A stretch of 64,000 nt of DNA from contig NZ_JACLAW010000005.1 of assembly GCF_014230315.1 (NCBI RefSeq), positions 186,001-250,000 of the forward strand, read 5' to 3'. The notes beneath the pieces were generated by a model, which did no database searches, was not told the origin of the DNA, and saw nothing but the letters and a program-made list of their open reading frames with translations. Shown in pieces: positions 17,285 through 26,359 of this stretch; the first letter of the stretch is position 1, and each line of letters opens with the position of its first letter. This stretch comes from Novosphingobium flavum (GTDB taxonomy: Bacteria; Pseudomonadota; Alphaproteobacteria; Sphingomonadales; Sphingomonadaceae). A program made the translations under genes and the position numbers.

Positions 17285-17294
17285 CCGGGCGGCG

Positions 17295-20200
17295 TCAGTG
17301 GAAATCCCGTGACCTGGGCAGGATCCTGACATTGCGGGGATGGCCGTGCGTCCGCGGGCGCTGGGGGTGCCGGATCTCGTCGCCGCGCGAAGTTTGCGGG
17401 ATCACCTGCGGCTGATCGGCCAGACCGCCGAGCATCGCGGTGCGGTCGATCACGCGGGTGGCCATCAAATGGACCACGCCTTCCTTGCTCTTCTGGATCT
17501 CGCCCTCGATCAGCATCAGGCGGGCAATCATGACCGCCCGGCGCTGCCTTTCCAGATCGCGTGACCAGAGCAGTGCGTTGACGATTCCGGTCTCGTCCTC
17601 GATCGTGATGAACACCGCGTTGCCCTTGCCGGGACGCTGGCGGGTGAGGACCACGCCGGCGACGCGGACTTTCCGGCCATCCGGCGCTGCATTGGCATCG
17701 GCGCAGGCCAGCACGCCTTCGCGGGCTAGGCTTTCACGCAGGAACTGCATCGGATGCCCTTTGAGTGAAAGACGGGCGGTCTGGTAATCGGCCACCACTT
17801 CCTCCGACAGGGGCATCGCGGGCAGGCGTGGGCCGACTTCTCTTCCCAGTTCGGGGGCATCGGCAGAGGCGAACAGCGGCAACTGGGTGGGCGGTGTGCG
17901 GCGTACTTCCCACAAGGCATCGCGGCGCGATTGCGCCAACGAGCCGAAGGCATCCGCGTCGGCCAGTTTGCGCAGTGCGAGCGAGGGCAAGCCTGCTCGC
18001 CGGACAAGGTCTTCGGCCGAAGCGAAAGCACCGCCGCGACGGGCCTCGACGATTTCCCTGGCCCAGTTCTCACGAAAGCCGTCGATCCGGGCAAAGCCCA
18101 GCCGCAGCGCGAGTGGGCTGCCGTCCGGTCCTTCCAGCGTACAGTCGCCATGGCTGGCGTTCACGTCTACCGCGCGGACTTCGACCCCATGCTCCTGCGC
18201 ATCGCGGACAAGTTGGGCGGGGGCATAGAACCCCATCGGCTGGCTGTTGAGCAGCGCGCAAGTGAACACGGCCGGATGGCGGCATTTCAGCCATGACGAG
18301 ACATAGGCCAGCCACGCGAAGGCCTGTGCGTGGCTTTCAGGAAAGCCATATTCGCCAAAACCCTTGATCTGCTCGAAGCAGCGCTCGGCAAAGTCGCGCT
18401 CATAGCCGCGCGCGGTCATGCCGCCGACCATGCGATCACGGTAGGGGGCAACGGTTCCGCGATTGCGGAAGGTGGCCATGGCGCGGCGCAGGCCATCGGC
18501 CTCGGTCGGGGAAAAGCCCGCCGCCGTGATCGCCAGCTTCATCGCCTGTTCCTGAAACAGCGGCACACCCAGCGTCTTGCCAAGCACTTCGTGTAATTCG
18601 TTCCGGTCGTGTGGCGGCGCCGGGCTGGGAAAGGCAACATCCTCCTCCCCGTTTCGCCGTCGCAGATAGGGGTGGACCATGCCGCCCTGGATCGGGCCCG
18701 GCCGAACGATCGCAACCTGGATGACAAGGTCATACAGTTCCCTGGGCTTCAGCCGTGGCAGCATGGCAATCTGGGCGCGGCTCTCGACCTGAAACGTGCC
18801 GATGCTGTCGCCGCGCTGGAGCATTCTGTAGACCTTTTCCTGCTCTTCATCTTCCAGCGGCACGTTCTGGAGATCGTGATCGCCAAGGCCGTGTCGGCGC
18901 AACAGGTCGAAGCTCTTGCGGATGCAGGTGAGCATGCCGAGCGCCAGCACATCCACCTTCATCAGCCTCAGAGCTTCGATGTCGGCCTTGTCCCATTCGA
19001 TGAAGGTGCGGTCGGGCATTGCTGCGTTGTGGATTGGCACCAGTTCGTCGAGCCGCCCCTCGGTCAGCACGAAGCCGCCGACATGCTGCGAGAGGTGGCG
19101 GGGGAAGGTGAGCAACTGGTCGACCAGCGCCTTCAATCGCGCGATCGCGGGGTTGGCCATGTCCAGCCCGGCTTCGGCCACGCGCGCTTCGGGCACGTCG
19201 TCGCCCCAGTGGCCCCAGATGGTGGAGGCGAGCCGCGCGGTCACGTCCTCGCTCAGGCCCAGCGCCTTGCCCACTTCGCGCAGCGCGCTGCGGGGGCGAT
19301 AGTGGATCACGGTGGCGGCGATGCCTGCCCGCTCGCGGCCATGGCGGGCATAGATGTACTGCATGATCTCCTCGCGGCGTTCATGCTCGAAATCCACGTC
19401 GATGTCGGGCGGCTCGTCGCGCGCTTCTGACAGGAAGCGGGAAAACAGCAGTTTCTCGCGGACCGGATCGATGGGGGTAATGTCGAGAAAGTAGCAGACC
19501 AGCGAATTGGCGGCACTGCCGCGCCCCTGGCACAGGATCGGCGGATCGAGGCTGCGGGCATGACGGACGATGTCGTGCACGGTGAGGAAGTAATAAGCGT
19601 AATTGCACTTGCGGATCAGCTTGAACTCTTCGTTCAGGACGGCTCGGTATGTCTCCGGCAGGCCTTGCGGGAAGCGGGCCCGGCCGCCTTCCTGCACGAG
19701 GTGCTCCAGCCAGCCTTGTGGCTCCCACCCGGCGGGCACGGATTCGTGCGGGTATTCGTATTTCAGGTCGTCGAGCGTGAAGTCGATGCGGGAGAGGAAA
19801 TCCGTAGTGGCGCAGATCGCTTCAGGGCAGGAGCGAAACAGGCGGCTCATCTCGGCCGGAGCCTTCAGATGCCGCTCGGCATTGGCGAGCAGGCGGCGGC
19901 CCGCCCCGGCGATGGTCGTGCCTTCGCGGATAGAGGTCAGGATGTCGTGGAGCGGCCGTGCTTCCGGCCGGGCGTAAAGTGCGTCGTTGGTGGCGAGCAG
20001 GGGCACGCCCGTTGCGGCCGACAGGGCCTGCGCTCCCGCCAGCCGCCGGGCATCGGCGCCGGCCCTGAGCATGGCCGTCGCCAGCCAGACCGCGCCGGGG
20101 CGGACCTCGGCCAGCCTGTCCAGCAACGCCTGCTCCCTTCCGGTGGCGATCAGGAGCAGATCCTCCGCATGGTCCAGCAGGTCGGGCAGGGTGAGCCGGC

Positions 20201-20540
20201 AATCGCCTTTCTCCGTGCGCCGGTTGCCGAGCGTCAGCAGCCGGGTCAGGCGGCCCCAGCCATGGCGGGTGGCGGGATAGGCGATCACGTCCGGTGTGCC
20301 GTCGGCAAAGGCCAGCCGCGCGCCCACTGCCAGCCGGAACCCACCGGCCAGTCCTCCCACCTCGCGCCAAGCGACATGCGCGCGGACCACCCCGGCCACC
20401 GTGTTGCGATCGGCGATGCCCAGCCCCGTCATCCCGAGCGCATGGGCGCGGGCGACCATTTCCGCCGGATGCGAGGCACCGCGCAGGAAGCTGTAGTTGG
20501 TGGCCGCGACAAGTTCGGCAAAGGGCGGAGCGCCGTTCAT
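17295..20540 (-). CDS. dnaE2: Error-prone DNA polymerase III alpha subunit
   Basis: C-family polymerase of 1081 residues used for SOS-induced translesion synthesis together with ImuA and ImuB. I start at the ATG overlapping the imuB stop (ATGA), which gives the canonical N-terminal PHP-like domain (FAELVAATNYSFLRGASHP, GIADRN). The catalytic acidic segment PDIDVDFEHERRE lies near residue 380, the finger region contains GRGSAANSLVCY, and the C terminus has the helix-hairpin-helix and OB fold (VAGVVLTRQRPGKG). Length matches DnaE2 (about 1050-1100) rather than replicative DnaE1. Confidence 0.95.
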   Translation of the reverse strand: MNGAPPFAELVAATNYSFLRGASHPAEMVARAHALGMTGLGIADRNTVAGVVRAHVAWREVGGLAGGFRLAVGARLAFADGTPDVIAYPATRHGWGRLTRLLTLGNRRTEKGDCRLTLPDLLDHAEDLLLIATGREQALLDRLAEVRPGAVWLATAMLRAGADARRLAGAQALSAATGVPLLATNDALYARPEARPLHDILTSIREGTTIAGAGRRLLANAERHLKAPAEMSRLFRSCPEAICATTDFLSRIDFTLDDLKYEYPHESVPAGWEPQGWLEHLVQEGGRARFPQGLPETYRAVLNEEFKLIRKCNYAYYFLTVHDIVRHARSLDPPILCQGRGSAANSLVCYFLDITPIDPVREKLLFSRFLSEARDEPPDIDVDFEHERREEIMQYIYARHGRERAGIAATVIHYRPRSALREVGKALGLSEDVTARLASTIWGHWGDDVPEARVAEAGLDMANPAIARLKALVDQLLTFPRHLSQHVGGFVLTEGRLDELVPIHNAAMPDRTFIEWDKADIEALRLMKVDVLALGMLTCIRKSFDLLRRHGLGDHDLQNVPLEDEEQEKVYRMLQRGDSIGTFQVESRAQIAMLPRLKPRELYDLVIQVAIVRPGPIQGGMVHPYLRRRNGEEDVAFPSPAPPHDRNELHEVLGKTLGVPLFQEQAMKLAITAAGFSPTEADGLRRAMATFRNRGTVAPYRDRMVGGMTARGYERDFAERCFEQIKGFGEYGFPESHAQAFAWLAYVSSWLKCRHPAVFTCALLNSQPMGFYAPAQLVRDAQEHGVEVRAVDVNASHGDCTLEGPDGSPLALRLGFARIDGFRENWAREIVEARRGGAFASAEDLVRRAGLPSLALRKLADADAFGSLAQSRRDALWEVRRTPPTQLPLFASADAPELGREVGPRLPAMPLSEEVVADYQTARLSLKGHPMQFLRESLAREGVLACADANAAPDGRKVRVAGVVLTRQRPGKGNAVFITIEDETGIVNALLWSRDLERQRRAVMIARLMLIEGEIQKSKEGVVHLMATRVIDRTAMLGGLADQPQVIPQTSRGDEIRHPQRPRTHGHPRNVRILPRSRDFH

Positions 20541-22108
20541 GCGAACAGCCCGTGCATGTACCACCTGGGTCCTTGGCGCGGATCGGGCTTTTCCTCGTAA
20601 AGCCCATGGCGGAAAATCCAGTAGCGCCGTCCGCGCGCGTCCTCGATGCGGTAATAGTCGCGGGTCAGCCCGCCCTTGCCGGGGGCCTCGCCGCCCTTGC
20701 GTCGCCACCATTCCGAGGCGATCCGTTCAGGTCCCTCGTAAAGCCGCACTTCGTGAAGCTTGCGCCGCCAGCGGAAGCGGTGGGGAGGTCCGTCCGGCAC
20801 TTCTGCGATGACTTCGACGGGCTGGGGCGGATCGAACAGGAACAGCGGCCGTATCGGTGGTTCGCCTGCGGAGGGCTGAGGCCAGGGGACCGGCATGCGT
20901 TCGTGGATTGCGGGCAGGGCGAGCTGTGCCTGCTCGGGAATATGACTGTCCTGCGGGGCCAACCGGCACAGGCTGGCAGGGCCGAGCCGAGTGCTCAGCC
21001 GGTCGATCAGGTCGGCCAGCGCTGCCGTGTCCTGCGCGTTGCCGTCCAGCGCGGGCTGGCTGGCGACGAGCAGTTCGGTCACCGGCAGGAACAGCGTGAT
21101 GCGGTCGTAGCCGAACCCGGGATCGAGCGGATCGGCCAGGGCGGCAATCCGCTCATCGAACAGGCGCAGCACCGAGGCGGTATCGCGTGTGGGCAGGCCG
21201 GTCTCGATGGCCAAGCGGCGGCGCGCGCCATCGCTGCGAAACAGGGTAAGGACAAAGCGCCTTCCCCCCAGATCGCGCTCTTCCATCGTGCGCGCGGCTT
21301 CGTGCAGAAGGCTGAGGAAACAGGCGGCAATGCTGGCCTGAAGGGCAACCGGTTCGGCAAAGCGGCGCTCGAAATGCAGCGGTTCAGGCTGGGTGATCGG
21401 GGTAATCGGGGCCTGTTCCTCGCCCAGCAGGCGGCGCAGCGCGGTCATCGCTTCCGCACCGAAACGCGCGGCGATGCTGGCCGCCGGGCGCGCGGCGACA
21501 TCGCCGATGGTCTTCAATCCTGCCCGGCGCAGGGCCAGCGTCGCCTCGTCCTCCAGCCCCAGTGCGAGCACGGGCAAGGCGCGCAGAGCCTCTCGTTCGT
21601 CCCTGATGGGCAAGGGGGCATGGCGGGCGAGCGCCTGCGCCCCTTGCGCGGTTGCTGCAACGGCCACGCGCACCGTCATCCCGATTGCGGTAAAGGCATC
21701 TTCCGCCTGGGCGGCAAGGCCTGCTTCCCCGCCGAACAGATGCTCGCCCCCGGTAATGTCCAGCGTGATGCCGTCGGGCGGCGCGGTGGTGGTCAGCGGC
21801 GACCAGGCGATGCAATGTTCCGCCAGCCGCTTCAGCCAGTGCCGGTCGGCTTCCTCGTCCATGTCGGCCACCTGCAGGTCGGGGTGCAGCGCCCGCGCAT
21901 CCGCCAGCGTCTGGCCAGGCGCGATCCCCAAGGCCTGGGCCTGGGTATTGACCGCACGCAGGCGCAGCGCGCCCCTGACCTTGGCAACAAGCGCCAGCGG
22001 CGCATCAAGCGGCGCGGCGATCGTCCGGGAAAGCTGATCCGTTTCCTCCAGTCGCAACCTGTCCGCAGGCAGAAAAGGGAACCACAACGCCAGATAGCGG
22101 CGCTTCAC
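20537..22108 (-). CDS. imuB: ImuB, catalytically inactive Y-family polymerase homologue
   Basis: The 523-residue form starts at a GTG giving VKRRYLALWFPFLPADRL; an ATG at 22150 would add 14 residues. The N-terminal palm lacks the DxDxFF catalytic acids of active Pol Y enzymes, as expected for ImuB, which bridges the beta clamp and DnaE2. A helix-hairpin-helix-like segment (RAGLKTIGDVAARPAASIAARFG) and a long C-terminal tail (PLFLFDPPQPVEVIAEVPDG) are present. The clamp-binding motif is not obvious to me. It overlaps imuA by about 100 bases and dnaE2 by four. Confidence 0.92.
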   Translation of the reverse strand: MKRRYLALWFPFLPADRLRLEETDQLSRTIAAPLDAPLALVAKVRGALRLRAVNTQAQALGIAPGQTLADARALHPDLQVADMDEEADRHWLKRLAEHCIAWSPLTTTAPPDGITLDITGGEHLFGGEAGLAAQAEDAFTAIGMTVRVAVAATAQGAQALARHAPLPIRDEREALRALPVLALGLEDEATLALRRAGLKTIGDVAARPAASIAARFGAEAMTALRRLLGEEQAPITPITQPEPLHFERRFAEPVALQASIAACFLSLLHEAARTMEERDLGGRRFVLTLFRSDGARRRLAIETGLPTRDTASVLRLFDERIAALADPLDPGFGYDRITLFLPVTELLVASQPALDGNAQDTAALADLIDRLSTRLGPASLCRLAPQDSHIPEQAQLALPAIHERMPVPWPQPSAGEPPIRPLFLFDPPQPVEVIAEVPDGPPHRFRWRRKLHEVRLYEGPERIASEWWRRKGGEAPGKGGLTRDYYRIEDARGRRYWIFRHGLYEEKPDPRQGPRWYMHGLFA

Positions 22109-22781
22109 GGAACATGCGTTGGTCACGATCCCACTCCAGTCGCCAGTCAAAGCCGGAAGGGCCGGATCGCTGACGCAGCAAGGTCACGTCGAAAGTCGGC
22201 CGCCCCGGCGCATGGCCGGGCAGCGCCTGCGACGGGGCAGCGGCTACCTGCCAGCGGGTCTGCGCCGCGCTGGGCACGGGCGAAGCGTCATGGCGCAGCA
22301 GGAGCAGCGGCACACCCGATTGTTCGGTAGCCAGGGCCAGGCGGCGGCTGGCGGTCAGGTCCAGTTCGCGCATGGTCCCCCAGCTTTCCACGATCACCGC
22401 CCCCAGCGCCGTGCAGCGCAAGGCATCGACGGCGGCGCGCAGCAGGGCCGTGGCATCGCCTACCACGCCCACCAGGCCATGCCCCGGCGCGCCGCCCAGT
22501 TCGCTCCAGCCATTGGCCTGGGCCACGCCGCCAAGCCGCGCAGCGCGCAGCGTTCGGAGCCACAGGACCGTTCGCCCCGGATCGACCATGCCGATTGCCG
22601 CGCCCACGGTAAATCCGGTTGCACTGGCGGCATCATCGCTTTCGGCCGCATAGACCTCATGGACCCGCCCCCGCGCCAGCCCGCCGCCCAGCGTGGCATC
22701 GAGCGAGGCGATGCCGAAGGCCCGGCGAGGCGCTTCAGCCGGCGCCGCTCTGTCGTGCATCGGGGCAGGGGCGATTCTCAT
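22005..22781 (-). CDS. imuA: ImuA, RecA-like SOS mutagenesis protein
   Basis: A RecA/SulA-like protein of 258 residues that works with ImuB and DnaE2 in induced mutagenesis. The FGIASLDATLGGGLARGRVHEVYA opening and the LVGVVGDATALL segment match the family, although no complete Walker A is visible. The ATG at 22781 would sit at the predicted transcription start under the LexA box, so the ATG at 22760 (251 residues) may be the real start. The C terminus runs about 100 bases into imuB, beyond the usual WRLEWDRD ending. Confidence 0.85.
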   Translation of the reverse strand: MRIAPAPMHDRAAPAEAPRRAFGIASLDATLGGGLARGRVHEVYAAESDDAASATGFTVGAAIGMVDPGRTVLWLRTLRAARLGGVAQANGWSELGGAPGHGLVGVVGDATALLRAAVDALRCTALGAVIVESWGTMRELDLTASRRLALATEQSGVPLLLLRHDASPVPSAAQTRWQVAAAPSQALPGHAPGRPTFDVTLLRQRSGPSGFDWRLEWDRDQRMFREAPLSGVVVPFSACGQVATGGNGSAFPDDRRAA

Positions 22782-22783
22782 AT

Positions 22784-22798
22784 GTTCTTATTATGTTC
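22784..22798 (-). promoter_or_regulatory. LexA-binding SOS box of imuA-imuB-dnaE2
   Basis: GTTC, seven bases, GTTC: the direct-repeat SOS box of alphaproteobacteria. It overlaps a candidate -10 (minus-strand TAATAA, 22788-22793) that lies 17 bases from a -35 TTGACC (minus strand, 22811-22816). LexA binding here would block the promoter of the whole operon. Confidence 0.85.
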
Positions 22799-23115
22799 CG
22801 TCCGTGGAGAGGTCAAGAGGTCGTCATCCGTGATCCTTGGTCGGTTGTTGGACGAAGTCCCTTTTGTGACCGTTCCCGTCCAGCCGGCAAATGCGAGGCC
22901 GGCGCGAAGCATTTGTGATGCCCTCCGGCGGAAGGGCCGCGCATCTTGGCGGTCTCCGTCGGCGCAGGCAAAGGCCCCTGATAGCAGAAGTGATAGGCGA
23001 ATGCCCCCGTTACTGGGCCACAACAAACATTCTGACGGACCATGATCCTGAGTCTGATCAGGAGGGCTAAAAGAACGGGCCGAGCTCGTCAGCGTGCAAA
23101 TGGGGGATTTTGCCA
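22799..23115. other. Intergenic region between imuA and a TonB-dependent receptor
   Basis: Apart from the imuA -35 box near its left end, this stretch holds no convincing gene. A 6-6-6 inverted repeat (TCCTGA and TCAGGA arms, 23046-23063) lies about 55 bases before the receptor start and could be an operator or leader hairpin. I see nothing else I can support. Confidence 0.4.
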
Positions 23116-26100
23116 ATGCGAAAGATCACTGGAATCGCTTTGCTGACCGGCGTCAGCATACTTGCCGTGCAACCGGCCCTCGCGCAGGGCAGTGCGGCGT
23201 CGACCACGGCTGCAACGGAAGACATCGTCGTCACCGGTTCTCGCGTGGTATCGAACGGCAACAATATGCCGACGCCGACCACCGTGGTGAACATCCAGGA
23301 AATCGAGAAGGTCAATCCGGGCACGGTCGCGGATCAGCTCAACAGCCTGCCGCAGTTCGCCGGTTCGCAGGGCCAGTTCACCCAGCCGCAGGCCGGCTCG
23401 GCCAACAACGGCAACCCCAATCCCAACGCGAACGTGCTCAACCTTCGCAACTTCGGGCCGACCCGCAACCTGATCCTGATGGACGGCCACCGCGTTGCCC
23501 CGAACGCACCGAACGGCACGGTCGACATCGACATGATCCCGCAGTTGCTCCTGCAACGTGTCGACGTGGTCACGGGCGGTGTTTCGGCCGTCTATGGTGC
23601 CGACGCGGTAACCGGCGTGGTCAACTTCATCACCGACAGCAAGTTCAAGGGCCTCAAGGTCAACGGCCAGTACGGCATTTCCAACCTCAATGACGGCCGG
23701 CAGCAGACCCTGGGCGCGGCCTGGGGCGCCAACATTGGCGAGCGCGGCCATATTGAACTGAGCTATGAGTATCGTAACGACGAAGGCATCGACAAGCGCT
23801 CCTCGCGTGACTGGGGCCGGGCTCGCTATCTCACCACCGCCCTGACCTCGGCGGCCGGCACCGCCACCTATCGCTTCGACTCGAACACCACGCGTTATGA
23901 CGGTGCGTTCGGCGGCCTGATTGGCGCGATTGGCGGTCTGAGCAGTGGAACGCTGACCAATCCGCTGGCCACTGCGCCTGGCTCCTACTTTTCGCCGACC
24001 GGCGTGGTCCTGCCGATGAGTGGTACGCTCTACGGCACGCGTACCTACGTCAACGGCACGGGCTCCTATTTCGATCCCTCGCTGAAGGCCTCGCTGCGGA
24101 TGCACCAGTTCTTCGGCCGGTTCGACTATGAACTGACCGACAACATCAAGTTCTACGCCAAGGCCTTCGGGACCATCAACAAGAACGGCGGCTATTCGAT
24201 CTACAACGCCACGGCCCGCGCGGACAACGCGAGCAACGCAGTACCGGTGTTCCTCAACAACCCGCTGCTGCCGGTCGCGGCGCGCAACGCGATGTTGGCC
24301 AACCTGCCATCGGGCACGACCCCGGCCGCCTTCCTCGCCGCCAACCCTTATGCGACCTTCGCTTTCAGCCGCACCCTGGGTGATCCGAGCACACCGCAAT
24401 ACCGCCAGTTCACCGATACGACCGGCCACAATTTCACTATCGATACCGGCTTCAACGGCAATTTCGGCGGGTGGAAGTGGGAAGTCGCCGGCGTCTACAC
24501 GAAGAACGTGATGCGCGTGCTGCAGACCAACGCCATGAACTCCCGCAAGATGGATGCCGCGCTCGACGTGGTGCTCGACTCCAGCGGTAACCCGGTATGC
24601 TACGTCAGCACGGCGGCCGGTCAGGCGTCGCTGACGCCGGCCATGCAGCAATATTATGCGGGCTGCGTCCCGTTCACGCACGCCTTCGGCGGCCAGATCT
24701 CCCAGGCCGAGGCGGACTGGTTCTTCGATCCGCTGGAATCGACCACCACCACCAAGATGTACGATGTCGAAGCCTATATCGCGGGCTCGCCGTTCAGCAC
24801 CTGGGCCGGCCCGGTCACGATCGCTGTTTCGGGTCAGGCCCGCCGGCTCACCTACGCGCTGGTGGCCTCGAGCACGCCGGCCTCGCCCACCAATCCGCTG
24901 GACTGTTCGGGGCTGCGGCTGCTGTTCAATTTCAACACCAATACCACCAACTGCGGCAGGACGACCCAGGCCTTCCTCCAGGGCGAAACCCTGGGGCGCC
25001 CCGAAATCGGCGTGACGGTGAAGGAAGCCGCGATCGAAGCTGGGGTTCCGCTGCTCCAGGACTTCGTTCTCGCCAAGAGCCTGACCTTCAACGGCGCCGC
25101 CCGCTATACCAACTACTCGACCACGGGCGGCATCTGGTCGTGGAAGACCGGACTCGACTGGAAGGTCACCGACGAGCTGACCATCCGGACCACGCGCTCC
25201 CACGACATCCGCGCGCCCACGATGCATGAGCTCTATCAGCCGTCGGCGTTCAGTTCGTCGAGCGTTCAGGACTTCCTGATCCGCCCGTCGGTTCTCCTGA
25301 ACGGGACGGGCGGCAATCCGGCGCCGGCCCTCAGCGTTGCCCAAGGCAATTCCAGCCTGGTCCCGGAAAAGGCCGATACCTTCACCCTGGGCGCGGTCTA
25401 CCGGCCCGAGTGGATGCCGGGCTTCAGCATCGCGGTCGATTATTTCAACATCCGTGTGAAGGACGCGATCCTGTCTTTCAACGGGACGCAGCAGGCCACG
25501 CAGCTGGCGTGCATCAGCAGCGGCGGTTCGTCGCCTCTGTGCGCCCTGATTGTCCGCGGCAACAACAATTGCTGTACCGATACCAGCTTCGCCAATGCGG
25601 CGACCACCTTCTACACCACGTCGCTGAACGTCGGTCGCCAAAAGACCAACGGCGTAGACATCGAGAGCAACTACGTCACCCGGGTGCTGAATCGTCCGTT
25701 CAGCATCCGGGCCCTGTTCAGCTACCAGCCGCACAACATCACGATCGACCTTTCTGGGGCGACTGTGGACTACGGCGGAGCCGGTGGCAGCTTTGCGACA
25801 TGGACCCCGCGCTGGCGCGGGACGATCGTTGCCCGCATGGGTGTCACCGACAATTTCGACATAACGGTGCAGGAACGCTATCGTGGCCCGATCAACTGGG
25901 CGCCGAAGGACTCGACGACGACCTACATCTTCGATCCGTCCATGCCGCCGAACATCGCGGCGCGCTGGTACACCAACCTGAATCTGGGCTACAAGATCAA
26001 GCAGGGCGAGATCTATTTCAACGTCCAGAACCTGTTCAACCGCTCCCCGGCGCCGTTCAACAACCTTGCGAATAACCAGGCGGGCCTCGCTTCGCCGGTT

Positions 26101-26157
26101 TCCGGAGATGATCCGATTGGCCGTTACTTCACCTTCGGCTTCCGGCTGAAGATCTGA
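23116..26157 (+). CDS. TonB-dependent receptor
   Basis: A 1013-residue receptor. The ATG gives MRKITGIALL and a signal peptide ending in PALAQ at about residue 23. TEDIVVTGSRV is the TonB-box region; the plug holds LRNFGPTRNLILMDGHRVAP and VDVVTGGVSAVYGADAVTGV. The large barrel ends YFTFGFRLKI. Plug wording such as DGHRVAP and GGVSAVYGADA marks the subclass that is expanded in sphingomonads and Caulobacter. It is followed about 200 bases on by an exported hydrolase in the same direction; no substrate can be assigned. Confidence 0.92.
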   Translation: MRKITGIALLTGVSILAVQPALAQGSAASTTAATEDIVVTGSRVVSNGNNMPTPTTVVNIQEIEKVNPGTVADQLNSLPQFAGSQGQFTQPQAGSANNGNPNPNANVLNLRNFGPTRNLILMDGHRVAPNAPNGTVDIDMIPQLLLQRVDVVTGGVSAVYGADAVTGVVNFITDSKFKGLKVNGQYGISNLNDGRQQTLGAAWGANIGERGHIELSYEYRNDEGIDKRSSRDWGRARYLTTALTSAAGTATYRFDSNTTRYDGAFGGLIGAIGGLSSGTLTNPLATAPGSYFSPTGVVLPMSGTLYGTRTYVNGTGSYFDPSLKASLRMHQFFGRFDYELTDNIKFYAKAFGTINKNGGYSIYNATARADNASNAVPVFLNNPLLPVAARNAMLANLPSGTTPAAFLAANPYATFAFSRTLGDPSTPQYRQFTDTTGHNFTIDTGFNGNFGGWKWEVAGVYTKNVMRVLQTNAMNSRKMDAALDVVLDSSGNPVCYVSTAAGQASLTPAMQQYYAGCVPFTHAFGGQISQAEADWFFDPLESTTTTKMYDVEAYIAGSPFSTWAGPVTIAVSGQARRLTYALVASSTPASPTNPLDCSGLRLLFNFNTNTTNCGRTTQAFLQGETLGRPEIGVTVKEAAIEAGVPLLQDFVLAKSLTFNGAARYTNYSTTGGIWSWKTGLDWKVTDELTIRTTRSHDIRAPTMHELYQPSAFSSSSVQDFLIRPSVLLNGTGGNPAPALSVAQGNSSLVPEKADTFTLGAVYRPEWMPGFSIAVDYFNIRVKDAILSFNGTQQATQLACISSGGSSPLCALIVRGNNNCCTDTSFANAATTFYTTSLNVGRQKTNGVDIESNYVTRVLNRPFSIRALFSYQPHNITIDLSGATVDYGGAGGSFATWTPRWRGTIVARMGVTDNFDITVQERYRGPINWAPKDSTTTYIFDPSMPPNIAARWYTNLNLGYKIKQGEIYFNVQNLFNRSPAPFNNLANNQAGLASPVSGDDPIGRYFTFGFRLKI

Positions 26158-26183
26158 TTGGGTTGTCGGCCTGAACAATCCTG

Positions 26184-26212
26184 GCGGTGGGCGGCCTTGT
26201 TTCGCCCGCCGC
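26184..26212 (+). terminator. Hairpin terminator candidate after receptor gene
   Basis: Ten-bp GC-rich arms (26184-26193 and 26203-26212, one G-U pair) with a T-containing 9-base loop lie 27 bases after the receptor stop. The following bases are not a clean T run. Confidence 0.45.
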
Positions 26213-26359
26213 TTCGGGACCCATATTCGTTCCGGGCTTGTGTCCTTCGCCGGCGCAAGCGCAATAGCGTCGCACCTCTTTCGCATCACCCCGCCGGTCC
26301 GACAGTCGCTACACACGGCCGAAGAGATAATCCGTCAATTCATAATGGGAGAACTGCCA

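Noticed and set aside
20537..22108. ImuB as an active Y-family polymerase (DinB)
   Set aside because: The catalytic aspartate/glutamate segment is missing and the gene is in an imuA-dnaE2 operon, which marks it as ImuB.
23089..26316. Very long open frame (over 1000 codons) on the minus strand opposite a TonB-dependent receptor
   Set aside because: It is antisense to a receptor with clear signal peptide, plug and barrel. The translation is rich in Arg/Gly/Val with no domain, as expected from GC-rich codon mirror frames.
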